Source: Craterostigma plantagineum
Lineage: Eukaryota > Streptophyta > Magnoliopsida > Lamiales > Linderniaceae
Length of the DNA stretch: 64,000 nucleotides
NCBI GenBank assembly: GCA_027422505.1
Contig: JAPQWV010000658.1
Location: forward strand, 241,001 to 305,000
Direction of reading: 5' to 3'
Below the pieces are notes generated by a model that ran no database searches, was not told where the DNA came from, and saw only the letters and a list, made by a program, of their open reading frames with translations. Positions 33,986 to 45,029 of the stretch are shown in pieces (positions within the stretch are counted from its first letter, which is position 1; the number at the start of each line of letters is the position of its first letter). A program made the position numbers and the translations under genes.

Positions 33986-36600
33986 GGTAAAATTCTAAAT
34001 ATGCATAAAATTTCATGATCTATTCAATATGCATACGTGCTCAAATGAATAACATACCTAATACGTTGGTGATATCTAGGATGAACTGCACTTAGTTCCT
34101 GCTTTCCTCAGCCTAGTAGACATGCTAAAATAAGGTTACAAAAAAAAATCGTAAATAATTATATTCAGAGGGACCTTTCTTTAGAAAAACAAGGGGGAAT
34201 ACTGAAAGCCCAACGTGAGCCCAAACTCTTAAAATTCGCGACTGATCGTTAAATAAATCTTATCTTACAATTCGCGAATTAACTTTTTCACTCTTTCAAC
34301 ATCTAGTTTCGCGAATCCAATTGAGATTCAATTCAGCAATTTTGACTCGTCAATATTAAGTTCGCAAACCAATACTTCAATTTTTCAATCATCTGATTCG
34401 CAAACTCTATTTCATGAAGTTGACATGAAATCAATTCGCGAACCCTATTGGGCCTGTCTTTCAAAACCTTCACGGTCTAATTTCGATCTCATTTTTTCTT
34501 TTGCCCCGCGAAGTTCAGTTGAGTTAATCTGCTCTAATTCGCTTGCTGCCCGCTTCACGTATCGAACCACGCCAAATTCGCTTCGCAAAACAGAACGTCA
34601 ACCTTTATAGATTTCACAAATTTTAGTCGACTACCGAGAGATTTTTGCAACCTTACAGTTTCACAAATCGCCATTTCAAAAACTACTAATTTCGTGTTTT
34701 TGCTGATGATCGACTTTAAATGATGTTTTTAGGTGTTTAATCGAGTTTAGGTAATGATTATAAATGTTTAATCAATGTCTCGAGTTAAGTTCTGGAGAAA
34801 ATTGTGTCATTTTTCGTCGAATTTTGATTTCACCTTAAGTGCTTAAGTTTGTTTCGAAATATGACTTCGAAATCAGCTCTCGACAACCATTTGAAAATAA
34901 GACCCACTATCAAAGTGCGAAACTCACAAGGCTGAATCATGATAGAAATTCCAAACAATACATTATCAAAAGGCAAAAACACTCATTACGAACATTACTT
35001 TTTCAAAATAAGCAAAATAAAACAACTCTCAGAATACGGAAAACACTCTCAAATCAAGTAAAACACTATCAAAACACAGTACGACCTGTAAGGACCCAAA
35101 ACAGAACAGCTAATAAAGCAACGAAAAAGCACAAAAGAACAAAAAATTCAAAGGCCAACATATCCAAATTGTGTTCAAAATTACGCCTTCGCTCTGCCTG
35201 CTCTTTGGCCCTTTTGTCTTCTTCCTGCATTCTCCAATTCATCGTGTAACAATTGCGAAAACAAGAAAATTCAAGATGAGTATTTTGTTAATCTCTGGAG
35301 TTATGGTGAGGGTTGAGCTATGTCTATTTATAAGCACGAATTGGACAAAAATGTCATTACGGTCCCGACAAAAATCGTCAATGATTCAGACGAATTCTTG
35401 ACCTAAGGGTTCAGCGCCGCGAAAGAAAGCGATGCTTTCTTCATCAGTTTTTTGATCTTGATTTACGCAAAGATCGACCTTGAGAAACTTGCCAATTTGG
35501 TATTTATTAGGTTGGTTGATCTGGTCAAATTGATGTTGTCGGTTATTTTTTTAAATTTTGTGCGTTTGATCAGTTGGAAAATTTTGCACAACACATTTGT
35601 CCTGATTCGCGAAACCTGCATTTACTTCTTTCAACTAGGAGAATTTCTTTTGTATAATCAAGTTGACACATTCAGTTTCGTGAATCAGTCTCATGATGTC
35701 ATCAAGTTTCGTGAGTCAGATTAAGAACTGGGAGTTTCGCGAATTCAGTTCACTTTTCATTGAAACTCACGTTTTGCGAACCTTCTCCAGCTTCGCGAAC
35801 CAGTTCGAATTTGTGAATCATTCAGTTCGCGAACCCATCCATTTTGCGAATCCAAATTCCAGTCCAGTTCGCGATCCAACTTCTCAAATCCAGTTCTATT
35901 TTACGAATCAAGATTTTTTCGCGAACCCAAGCACCCATTTTATAAACTCGCTACATTCTACTCTGAAAATTTTTCGAAAACCACCTAGTGAAACAACTAC
36001 GTCTCCCAACATGGTTGGTATCTCTCGAGTTGCTCCACAACCGTGACTGGCTTGCACCGTGAGCAGCTCCTAGCGTGTATGGTATCTCGAGCTGCTCCAC
36101 AGACACGACTAGCTAGCTATGCGAGCAACCAAACGTAGGTCAATTCTATATTCATCATTTTTTAACTTTTGCATGCATTTTAAGTTGAAAATTCAATTTA
36201 CCTACTTTGAAAAACAATAGGGTACATTAGTTACGCATGCTTCAAAAAGACTTTAAAGTCCAAATTTTCACATGCATACATGAGCTGAATTACATAAATA
36301 CCCAAGGTAATTTTCTTTATGCATACATCTTACAGAATTTTTTTTAGCTTAAACTTTTACGTATGCATCTGAGCTGAATTGATAAATGCCTGTATCTTTT
36401 TAATTGTACATTTTGAATTCTTGCAAGATTTTGACATTGATTAGGCATATTCCATGGTAAACTGGTAGATACCATTTTATTTAAAGGGAGCAATTATTAA
36501 ATTTTTGAGGGGGAGCGAACTTAAATACTTGAACTTGAGGAAAGAGATTCGAAAGATAAATTTGATCCGTCTTTTGTTGCATCTATTGAGGGGGAGGTAT
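33986..36600 (+). other. C2 interior, no gene: repeat-rich TTCGCGAA region
   Basis: This is about 2.6 kb without recognisable domains. From 34230 to 35945 the words TTCGCGAA, TTTCGCGAACC, AATTCGCGAA and GTTCGCGAAC recur, echoing the leader at 30900-31520. ORFs such as 34839-35249 and 35452-36046 read through these repeats, with low-complexity products and no known motif. AGTTGCTCCACA and GAGCTGCTCCACA occur at 36030 and 36089. Confidence 0.55.
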
Positions 36601-36699
36601 TCAGTTTTAAGACACATGGTCTAAGAAAAAAAATATATACATATATATACGTAGTATAATATATAATATACTATTACATTATTAATACGATAATACATA

Positions 36700-36795
36700 T
36701 ATAAAGAGGAAAAGAAAAGAAAAAAAAAAAAGAGGGAAAAGAAAAAATAAAAAATAAAATAATAAAAAAAGACGAAGAAGAAGAAAGAAAGAAAC
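36700..36795 (+). repeat. Low-complexity purine-rich A/G tract
   Basis: About 95 bp is almost entirely A and G on the plus strand (AAAGAGGAAAAGAAAAG and similar), preceded by AT-rich sequence. Confidence 0.85.
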
Positions 36796-36881
36796 TGCCC
36801 CCTCAAGCACTTCGATCTCCAAGACGGACTCCAACAAAAAACAAGCAACTCTCGAGAGTTCAGGAAAACCAAAAGGCGACG

Positions 36882-38500
36882 GTGGCTTCTAGTGCTAACT
36901 CGAGAATAACCTCAACCGACCTGCCCCGAACTGCTGACAAAAATCAAGCAGCACACATCACTGTGTACCGGATGTATGGATTTCAAGTTCCCATGGTTCA
37001 GTCTGACCAAACTGAACCTAACCCCGGAACACAGCCGAGTGTTAGCGACAATCTCAAACTCATATAGCTACTCATATTTGAAAAATCTTGGCAAGACCGA
37101 AAAACGGTAGATACAAAATTTTCTTACCTCACAAAATGTCGGACCAAGCCCCATAGGTACAGGTGCTAATTTTATTACCTCCCGGGTAGAAGTCGCCGCA
37201 TTAGGTCCAACGGCGCTTGCACAACCGAGCCTTACCCACTCATCGATCTCCCAACAGACCGATGTTTCATTAAATCACGGGGAGCCACGTATGCTATCAC
37301 TGCTTCACTTGGAAGCGGGAGATATTGAATTAAGTGGTACTTAGCCCCACACCACTGAACGTTCTTGAACACATCGAGTCTAGGTGTCCTCACTATCTAA
37401 ATGTTTTATATTTTTCTGGGACACATACACTTTTCCTTATCTGGACTTTGTGACCAGATTAGAACTTTCGTAGACATGTCCTACTACGACATGCTTCGAT
37501 GATCGAAAGGAAGTCCTACCGTTGCAAGGTCAAAACAACAACGGTTTTAGGCCATCGTTCTTCGAGCTAGTCTCAATAGCGATGCAAACGAAATGCCTAT
37601 GTGGCTTCGGTTTCTCAAGCCATGTCCTTATAGGCCACGTCTCAGAGTTTGTCTCTGAAGCAGTGTTGACGGATTGCCTTAGTGTTTCCGTTTGGTTATT
37701 ACCTTTACCGACCTGTCGTTTGTGTCCTTCTTGATCTCCGATACAGGCATGCCGATTTCGTTAACACGAATCGCCATGAGGGGGAGAAGGGAATACGTAT
37801 AAACAAACAGGTCGGACCACCCATCAATTTCCGCCGAGCGTACCACTCTGAAGCCATGCTCTACAACACTTAAAATATATATATATATATATATTTTCAA
37901 AGGAGCCTCGGCACAACTTAGAACACACCCCACGTACACCTTCTTCGAAAACTAGATAAGCTTCGGAGGCCAAACCAGACAACTTCCTTCGGCGATGAAG
38001 AATCTGGCGCCACGAAGAAGAAGATTCACCATGTTTCAACTCCATTGAAGGAGAAGATTAACCTGAGTATCCACCATTTTTGCCGCGCCAACCACTCTAA
38101 AGACAGGCTCTCATGCAATTGAATGAGTAATCATAAGGAGCCCAAACACATTTGTGGAAAGTACACCTCACACCTACCTTCTTTCGGAACCAGACAACTT
38201 CCTTCGAAGACGACGAATCTGACAACGAGAAGTAGAGTAATCGTGACTACCAATCAACTCCATTATCTTGTCCCGACAATGCGATCTTCTTGCCAAGGAC
38301 GATGTTCCTTTTCTTTCCCATGACGATTTCCCCAGCTCGATGTTCTTGGGGGAAAGGAATACTAAAGCAAAAGGGGCGCAACATCACGATGAAAGTGCAA
38401 TATAGATCAGAAAATGCCAAATCTCAAGCGTTGTCAAAGAATCAAGCCGAGACCACATAGTCCAACGATTGAAGTTGTCACCTCAAGTACGACTCTCCGA
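36882..38500 (+). other. C2 interior, unassigned; includes module shared with 4315-4820
   Basis: Short ORFs (36882-37067, 37522-37734, 38123-38323) have no recognised domain. 37580-37990 matches 4315-4820 in order and content. An (AT)n run lies at 37875-37893. The region might be a decayed additional ORF, but I see no motif to support that. Confidence 0.5.
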
Positions 38501-38990
38501 TTTTAAGGAAACACCCCAATCACAACGTAGAAAGGTTGAACAAATGAAGGGGAGTTGTACCAGTGTTGTAGGGAGAGATCAGACACGAAAATCTAGGCTA
38601 CAACCAACAACTTCAGCATGGACTTCAAGCATCAAAGCTGCCGACTCGTGTACAGCTCTTCGAGTTTAATGAAAACTCCCAATCCCAACACAAGGTGGAG
38701 CAAATGTAGGGGGAGTTGCGACAAGTGAAGGTAGAGCTGGAATACCTAAAGAGAAGATTCGACTCATGTACGTCTCTCTAAATTTAAAGAGAAATCCTCA
38801 ATCCCAACTAAAGGTTGAATAAGCGTAGGGGGAGTGGTGACTATCCAAGGGAGAGATCGAACACAAAAAGAGAAAATCCGCCGCGTGTATATCTCTCCAA
38901 ATTTAAAGAGAAATCCCTAATTCCAACGCAAGGTTGATCAAATGTAGGGGAAGGGTGACTATCCAAGGGAGAGATTGAACACAAAAAGGT
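38501..38990 (+). repeat. C2 3' degenerate repeats with polypurine-like cores (about four copies)
   Basis: A module starting TTTAA-GA-AA-TCC-AATCCCAAC and followed about 40 bp later by AGGTTGA-CAA-TGTAGGGGGAG recurs. Copies start at about 38501, 38664, 38781 and 38900. The last two also share CTATCCAAGGGAGAGAT and AACACAAAAAG. Each core contains a GTAGGGGGAG or AAGGGGAG run like the true polypurine tract at 39213-39223. Confidence 0.8.
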
Positions 38991-39212
38991 ACGATCCAAC
39001 AAGCAGCTTTGAACACTTAAAAGAAAAGAAGTTCACGAGACGGTGAGCTTGATCTTTGAAAGAAGAGGTCAGAAGACAAGACAAATGAGGATGTAATTGA
39101 AGAAGAACACGCATGCAAACGCTTTTGCGAACGAAACTCTGATACGTGTTCTTTGAGGGCTCAGGACGATTAAAGACGAAGATAACCAGCGCTAAATTGC
39201 AAATTCAACACA

Positions 39213-39223
39213 AAGGGGGAGAT
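39213..39223 (+). promoter_or_regulatory. C2 polypurine tract
   Basis: AAGGGGGAGAT lies immediately before the right LTR. Confidence 0.85.
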
Positions 39224-39567
39224 TGTTAGGAATTATTTATTGTGTTCAATTAATTATTTTATCTAAGCCTTGTAATTTTATTTAAGTGAACTGGGCTTTT
39301 ATTTGTAAAGCCCAGTGAGCTTATTTGTAATGGGCTTTCATGAAGCCCAAGTACAATATACCAACATGTGGTATATGTACTAAAACCCTAACACACATTG
39401 AGTGTGTCTTGTGTGTGAAATTATTACAGAAAGAGAAAATTTAAAGAATGCTCTCAACCCTATCAAGAACAAACGCACGCATAACACCCCACGGATTCAA
39501 TTCTTCCATCTCAAAATCGTGGTAAACTCTCTTAATCTTTGTATTGTTGGATAAACTAGGAATTACA
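39224..39567 (+). repeat. C2 3' LTR (344 bp)
   Basis: It is nearly identical to 30327-30670 and ends AATTACA before the CAAGA duplication. Confidence 0.97.
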
Positions 39568-40128
39568 CAAGATCAACCCCAAGTTAACCCTTTCGGTCTA
39601 AGGCTCACGCATACTACTACAATCAATTGTTCGATCAAGGACAATCCAAGCCTGTGATCGTTCGATTACGAGTCAGTGTCCAAATACAGATAATCCCCTG
39701 ATTCATCTTGTATCATTGTCACGGGCTCCCACTTCCCAAGTGAACGGTTGGCACAACCATATTGGACCCATCGACAAACAAGTCGTACGTGTCATTCCAG
39801 TCATCCTACTGGAGACTTAGACTTGTGGACTATTTTAATATTGCAGTATCTCAGCTTACTGGTGCCCCTCTCTGTCCCCACAGAATCAGTAACTGAACTG
39901 TCAATATTTGAGTTTTATTAATTTGTCTTATCCACCCATACTGCAAGGTGAAATCTTTAGACTAATTAATAATTTGCCATTTAATTTATTCATCCAATAA
40001 TTAATTAATGATAAATAAAGTAATTCCATTAATAGAAGTAATCAAATTACATCACTAAACACTACACATTAGTAAATTGCCCTCGTACTCCCAGTCCTCG
40101 TACGGCATCTAGGGCATATACCTCAACA

Positions 40129-40141
40129 ATCTCCCACTTGC
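40129..40141 (-). promoter_or_regulatory. Polypurine tract of the minus-strand Copia
   Basis: On the minus strand CAAGTGGGAGATT precedes the LTR start TGTTGAGG, directly after the pol stop codon region. Confidence 0.8.
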
Positions 40142-42056
40142 ACTAATGCCACGTGTTATCATATCTTAACCCCATTCTATCGAGGTGTCGATCGAGCACT
40201 ACCTGTGGTAGTGTCTTCGTGAACGGGTCTGCTGCATTCTCTACAGAGGCAATTTTCTACATGGCTATTGAGCCATTTTCAACAAACCCACGCAGCACGT
40301 GGTGTTTTCTCTCTATGTGTTTGGATTTACTGTGAGCACGTGGTTTCTTAGCTTGGGCAATAGCCCCGCTGTTGTCGCACCACAATGCCAGTGGGCGATC
40401 CACGATGCTAGGTACCACCTGTAGTTCCTCCAGAAACTTGCATATCCAAACACCCTCCTTGGCAGCTTCTGAAGCTACGATATACTCTGCCTCAGTGGTG
40501 GAATCTGCAGTCGTGCTTTGCTTGGAACTTTTCCAAGACACTGCCCCACCATTGAGCGTAAAGACAAAACCCGAAGTAGACTTTCGGTCATCCACATCTG
40601 ATCGGAAGTCCGAATCTGTATATTCATCTACTTCCAATTCTCCTGGGCCATAAATCAGTATCAAGTCCTTAGTCCGTCTAAGGTACTTCAGAACTATCTT
40701 TACTGCCGCCCAATGTTCCTTACCAGGATTAGCCTGAAACCTACTCAATACGCCCACAACGTACGCTATGTCTGGTCGTGTGCAAAGCATCGCGTACATC
40801 AGGCTACCCACAGCTGAAGCATAGGGGACTCCACTTATCTCTTGACTTTGTACCTCATTCTGAGGAAACATAGCCTTTGAGAGATGCATCCCATGCCTCA
40901 TAGTTAGGAACCCTTTCTTAGACTCGTCCATTTTAAACCTTTCAAAGGACTTTATCTAAGTAGGCCTGGGACAAGCCTATTGACCTTTTCGTCCTATCTC
41001 TAAAAGTCGAATTCCTAGAATATAGGTCGCTTCTCCGAGGTCTTTCATAGAGAATTCGTTTGAAAGCCAAGCATCCCTGAGAGCATCCCAATGTCGTTTC
41101 CTATCAAAAGGATATCATCTACGTACAATACTAGAAACGACACCTTACTCCCACTTGCCTTTTTGTGAACACAGGGCTCATCTTGATTCTTTATGAATCC
41201 GTAGTTCTTAACTACTTCATCGAACCTAAGATTCCAACTCCTTGAAGCCTGTTTCAGCCCACAAATGTACCGATTCAGTTTGCACACTTTTCGAGCATCT
41301 GCTTCTGACGTAAAACCCTTGGGCTTCTCCATATAGATTTCCTACTGGAGGAATCCATTCAGTTTGCCAGATCTCATAGTCGTAGTGTGCTGCTATCGCA
41401 AGCATGATTCGAATGGACTTTATTATTGCGACTGGTGAGAATGTTTCCTCATAATCAATTCTCTCTTTCTGACTATACCCTTTCGCTACAAGCCTAGCTT
41501 TGTACGTCTCCACCTGTCCATCAGATCCAATCTTTTTCTTGTAGATCCATTTATTGCCAATTGGTCTAAAACCATTAGGCAGGTCTACAAGAGTCCAAAC
41601 CTCGTTTGTGTGCATCGAGTCCATTTCGGCTTGCATAGCCTCAAGCCACTTGAGGGAGTCTGTACCAGCAATTGCCTGGTCGTAGGTGACGGGATCGTCC
41701 CCGACGCATCCCTCAGTCGCAGCATCCCCATGTTCGACGTGTACCATACCATATCTCTCAGGCATATAAGATATCCTACTTGACCTACGCAATTGCGGCT
41801 GAGCCGGGTTTTCTGGAAAGTCATCCAACGACTCTGGAATAGGAGTAGATTCGTCCTCTAACTCTCTTAGAGTTATTTCTTGTCCTTTACCACCTTCGCC
41901 TACGAATTCTTCCTCCAAGAAAGTAGCGCGTAAAGCGACGAACACCCTGTGTTCATCTGGGACGAAGAAGCAATACCCCATTGAGTCCTCGGGATATCCG
42001 ACGAATCTTGCCATTGATAATCTTGATTGAAGCTTATCTGCCATCAACTTTTTCAC
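40142..42056 (-). pseudogene. Minus-strand Copia pol: reverse transcriptase and RNase H
   Basis: Reading from 42056 downward: F-V-G-Y-P integrase end, an acidic linker, R-R-S-S-R-I-S, then reverse transcriptase with W-L-E-A-M-Q-A-E-M-D-S, P-I-G-N-K-W-I-Y-K-K-K and K-A-R-L-V-A-K-G-Y-S-Q. G-L-K-Q-A-S-R-S-W-N and the catalytic Y-V-D-D-I-L are at about 41120. RNase H (40931-40257) keeps Y-T-D-S-D-F, D-R-K-S-T-S-G, T-E-A-E-Y and W-C-D-N-S-G-A. It continues past a TAG at about 40247 to A-D-P-F-T-K-T-L and a stop near 40142. There are frameshifts near 41330 and 40940. It is better preserved than C1. Confidence 0.94.
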
Positions 42057-43110
42057 AAAGGTGTGGCAACCCCAGACCCTGATGTGTTTCAGACTCGCCT
42101 TACGATTATGCCAAGCCTCGTAAGGAATCTTATCGGCGGAGCGGGTAGGTATCCTGTTAAGGATATGGGGAGATCTGTGTAACTCATCATTGACCGAACC
42201 ATATCTAAAAGCATTCGGTTTCTCCGTTCGGCCACGCCATTCAATTACGGCGTGCCTGGCGGGGAAAACTGTATTATGATGATGCCATTTTCTCTAAGAA
42301 ATGCATCAAACTCAAGGCTCATATATTCACCGCCTCGATCTGACCGAACGGCTTTCATGAACTTGCCAGTTTGCTTCTCCACTAATGCTTTATACTCTTT
42401 GAACATTTCAAGAGCTTAGAACTTTTGTCTCATCAAATAGACATTCCAGTAGCGGGAAAAATCGTCCGTGAATGTTATGAAGTAGCGGCAATTACCTTGG
42501 GCCGTTACTTTAAATGGTCCGCATACGTCAGTGTGGATCAAACCCAACACTTCTGTGGCCCTAGTGAAAGTCCCTGTGAAGGGCGACTTGGTCATTTTCC
42601 CTAAGATGCAAGACTAACAGGTAGAAATCGGGCTTGTTCGCACTATGCTAATCAGACCATCCTTTTCCATCTGTTCTTCGCTTCTGCTGTGTGACCTAGT
42701 CGTAAGTGCCACATGTATCGATCGTTCGACCCAGCAATGATTTGGTGATTGCATTTACAGCTTTAACATTGTCTTTTAAGTTGACGTAATATAAACCATT
42801 TATTAACGTCGCATTTCCAACATTCTCATTTCTAAAATAAATATGGCAAACATTATCAATGAATCGAAATTCCTAACCCAGCCTGCTCAAAACAGGAATT
42901 GAAATAATATTTTTAAGCCCCTTGGGTAAAACCAAAACGTCGGAAAGTTCTAAACAATGTAATGACGATAAGACTAAGGTCTTCGATCCCATGTGTGTAG
43001 CCGGTACACTATGTCCACTACCAACGTTGATCAAGACCTCGCCAGCTCGAAGCTTCCTACTTCGTTCTAGACATTGGTTCAAAACACAAATGTGGGAACT
43101 AGCCCCTTAG
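42057..43110 (-). pseudogene. Minus-strand Copia protease and integrase, heavily decayed
   Basis: Fragments recognisable on the minus strand include a G-S-G-H-S-V-P-type protease segment and L-P-K-G-L-K-N-I-I-S-I-P-V-L-S-R-L-G at 43082-42873. Pre-integrase words (N-G-L-Y-Y-V-N-L) are near 42790. After many stops come the late integrase words P-Y-E-A-W-H-N-R-K and H-I-R-V-W-G-C near 42080. The catalytic triad cannot be read in one frame. Confidence 0.8.
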
Positions 43111-43600
43111 TCAAGTATCCACGAAGTAGAATACACAGAACAATTAGCTTCAAAAACTAATTGTTTTCCTGAGGCATCAGACGCTCCAGCTTCGGACATT
43201 CACGCTTCCAATGGCCCAGCTGCTCGCAAAGGAGGCACTTATCCGTGGGCTTTGTGCCCGACCTTTCGACCTTGGTGGTCTTCGTCTTCTTGTCGACTCT
43301 ACCCTTGGTCACGCCTGAGTTGTTCGACTTATTCTTCGATCCCTTGGACGTAGAAGTCGCAACAAGCATGTAGACGTGCACCTTCGCTGAATCTTCAACC
43401 CACTTATCTTGGAGTACAATCTCTTCATTAGTGGATTAAGTTGTGGGCAATATTGGCTCCTTAATGTCCAAGACATAATCCAGTTTTGCTAATTTGAGGA
43501 CGATCCTCAAATTTCTGAGCTAGTCTACATAGTTCGGTCCCACCAAACAATGTTTCTCCAAGAGTGTAATTAATGGGTTTGTCATCGTAACTAATAGAGA
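43111..43600 (-). pseudogene. Minus-strand Copia gag with CCHC knuckle, internally deleted
   Basis: The start at about 43587 reads M-T-N-P-L-I-T-L-L-E, followed by G-P-N-Y-V-D and L-R-N-L-R-I-V-L-K, the usual N-terminus of this Copia gag class. It then jumps, after stops, to V-E-D-S-A-K-V-H-V-Y-M-L-V and soon to a knuckle C-L-L-C-E-Q-L-G-H-W-K-R-E-C at about 43240. The product is much shorter than usual, so the middle of the capsid is deleted. Confidence 0.85.
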
Positions 43601-44341
43601 AGAAAATAAAGTGCAGAAAATAAACAGATAGTTAGGATTTGTACTGTTTAATCAGACTAAATTAGGACTTTAAATTTTTGTCTGACTCCGACTATTTTTC
43701 TCGAAACCCTTTCTCCCGCTAGGCATTTCGGAAACCTTGTTGAGTGGTTTCATAGTGGCGTTCCCGGTGCTACTAGATTAGTAATATTAGTATATACATA
43801 TATCTAAGAAAAATTTTTTTGATCATTTTTCTTCTTTTTTTTTGTTTATTTATATCTTACATAAAAAATGCGCACATTATATGCAAATTTATTTTGCATT
43901 TGAATTGTTAAAATGCGATAATTTTTGTCTGATTCGCACATTCTTAATGCATGTTAAGCTTGCATTTATGTTGTATAGTTTAAAATGCGATTTTTTGTCT
44001 TTGTTCATACCCTCACGCATTATTTTGTATACATGATTAAGGGGAACATGTATCTAGGATAAATTCGATTAAATGTGTGTTACAATTGCTAATTACTTGA
44101 ATTGATATATAATTTCGTGAGAAATCAATTTTAGTGCATTATTTGAGCGGGAGCATTTACCAAATATTATGCTTTGAGCTCCAAATATTTTTGATGTTTT
44201 GTCTCTAAGTGGTGCAGATTTTTGTTATCAAATTTCCCGTTGTAGCAACGCACTTCAATGAGGAGGACTTCATGATTTTTCACGATCCGGAGCTAACGTC
44301 ATGGGTATTAAATTCAGGAGGAGCCTTATTAGAACAAATTG
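43601..44341. other. Unassigned AT-rich stretch between Copia gag and Cassandra 2
   Basis: The first 150 bp may be the Copia leader, but no primer site or LTR edge is visible, so that element's 5' end is lost. The words TTAAAATGCGAT and TTTTTGTCT recur at 43910-43930 and 43980-44000. From 44209 to 44340 a short reading (F-P-V-V-A-T-H-F-N-E-E-D-F) is open but unrecognised. Confidence 0.5.
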
Positions 44342-44547
44342 CTAGTCTCAGGATCCCCTCTCATTCGGGTGTCGGATCGGTTCGTTCATGTACCCCTTCG
44401 CCTAGAAGCCTATCAGGAGCCGCTCCTTGTTCGTGCACCTCTTTGGCACCGATGATCACTCCCCTCCCTCATCGGCCCCGGACGTCACATGGCCACCAGC
44501 TTCCGCCTGGTTCGTCCCCGAACCAGCACCGTACTGTGAGAGGTTAT

Positions 44548-44559
44548 GCTCTGATACCA
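44548..44559 (-). promoter_or_regulatory. Primer-binding site of Cassandra 2
   Basis: GCTCTGATACCA on the plus strand is TGGTATCAGAGC on the minus strand. It lies two bases from the LTR edge at 44562. Confidence 0.88.
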
Positions 44560-44689
44560 CCTGTAACGACCCGTCCCATACCGTGCGTTACTGTAGCATT
44601 GATCCCCAGGACACGTGGGGTTGGGCCCACCACACTCCAACAGATAGTTTGGCCCCACTGTACCACCATTTCAATCTTTCAGCGTGCTT

Positions 44690-44830
44690 CGTCCTCGCTC
44701 TCACGCACCCTGGGCAAACTTTCCAGGGGGTCACCCATCTCAAGATTACTTCAAGTCAAGCACGCTTAACTTTGAAGTTCTTTCGGATGGACTCCCGAAA
44801 AGGTAGGTCGGTGTTGGTGATATGAGTAGT
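44690..44830 (-). other. 5S rRNA-like sequence in Cassandra 2 LTR
   Basis: The minus strand carries AGTTAAGCGTGCTTGACTTG and GATGGGTGACCCCCTGGAAA in 5S order and spacing. One G of the CTGGGAAG run is lost relative to the first copy. Confidence 0.88.
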
Positions 44831-45029
44831 ACTATCAATTCTCTTATACGATTCTTAGCCTGACATGCCCATACGTTGCCAGTCTCAGGATCCCCTCTCA
44901 TTCGGGTATCGGATCGGTTCGTTCATGTATCCCTTCACCTAGAAGCCTGTCAGGAACCGCTCCTTGTCCGTGCACCTCTTTGGCATCGGTGACACTCCCC
45001 ACTCTCATCGGTCTCGGACGTCACATGGA

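Larger units (their letters stand above)
30327..39567 (+). mobile_element. C2: complete non-autonomous Copia-derived element with gag-like ORF only
   Basis: It has two 344-bp LTRs (30327-30670, 39224-39567) with about three differences by eye, a CAAGA target duplication, a primer site and a GGGGGAGATT polypurine tract. The 8.55-kb interior encodes a coiled-coil gag-like protein homologous to part of C1. It then has a protease stub (33890-33980) and no recognisable integrase, reverse transcriptase or RNase H. The remaining interior is repeat-rich non-coding sequence. It is best described as a large non-autonomous derivative of a C1-like Copia, young enough to have moved recently with helper proteins. 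Confidence 0.93.
28909..40128 (-). repeat. Shared Copia LTR (about 1.97 kb), interrupted by C2
   Basis: The LTR segments are 28909-30326 and 39573-40128; C2 plus one target copy (30327-39572) lie between. On the minus strand it starts TGTTGAGGTATATGCCC after a polypurine tract at 40129-40141 and ends GGGATTCCCAACA beside a primer site. It therefore looks like the 3' LTR of the pol-bearing element at 40142-43600 and, at the same time, the 5' LTR of the remnant at 28009-28907. It is homologous to the LTR at 52450-54548, sharing for example CCGACTCTCTTG, CACCGAATAGAT and CGAGTGA-AGTCA. A (CT)n run lies at 29799-29813. Confidence 0.85.
44342..45025 (-). mobile_element. Second Cassandra TRIM, minus strand, right LTR truncated
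   Basis: A complete 464-bp LTR (44562-45025, minus-strand start TGTGACGTCCGAG, end GGTCGTTACA), 72 bp of interior with a primer site, and a 148-bp remnant of the second LTR (44342-44489). The two LTR parts and the element at 20834-21835 share all main blocks, with clearly more divergence than between the two LTRs of that element. The ORFs crossing it are not genes. Confidence 0.92.

Noticed and set aside
36621..36872. 83-aa hydrophobic ORF, minus strand
   Set aside because: It is the translation of an A/G-rich low-complexity tract and AT repeats.
44209..44825. Long ORFs (186 and 132 aa) at 44209-44825
   Set aside because: They run through the minus-strand Cassandra and its 5S-like part, so they are not genes.
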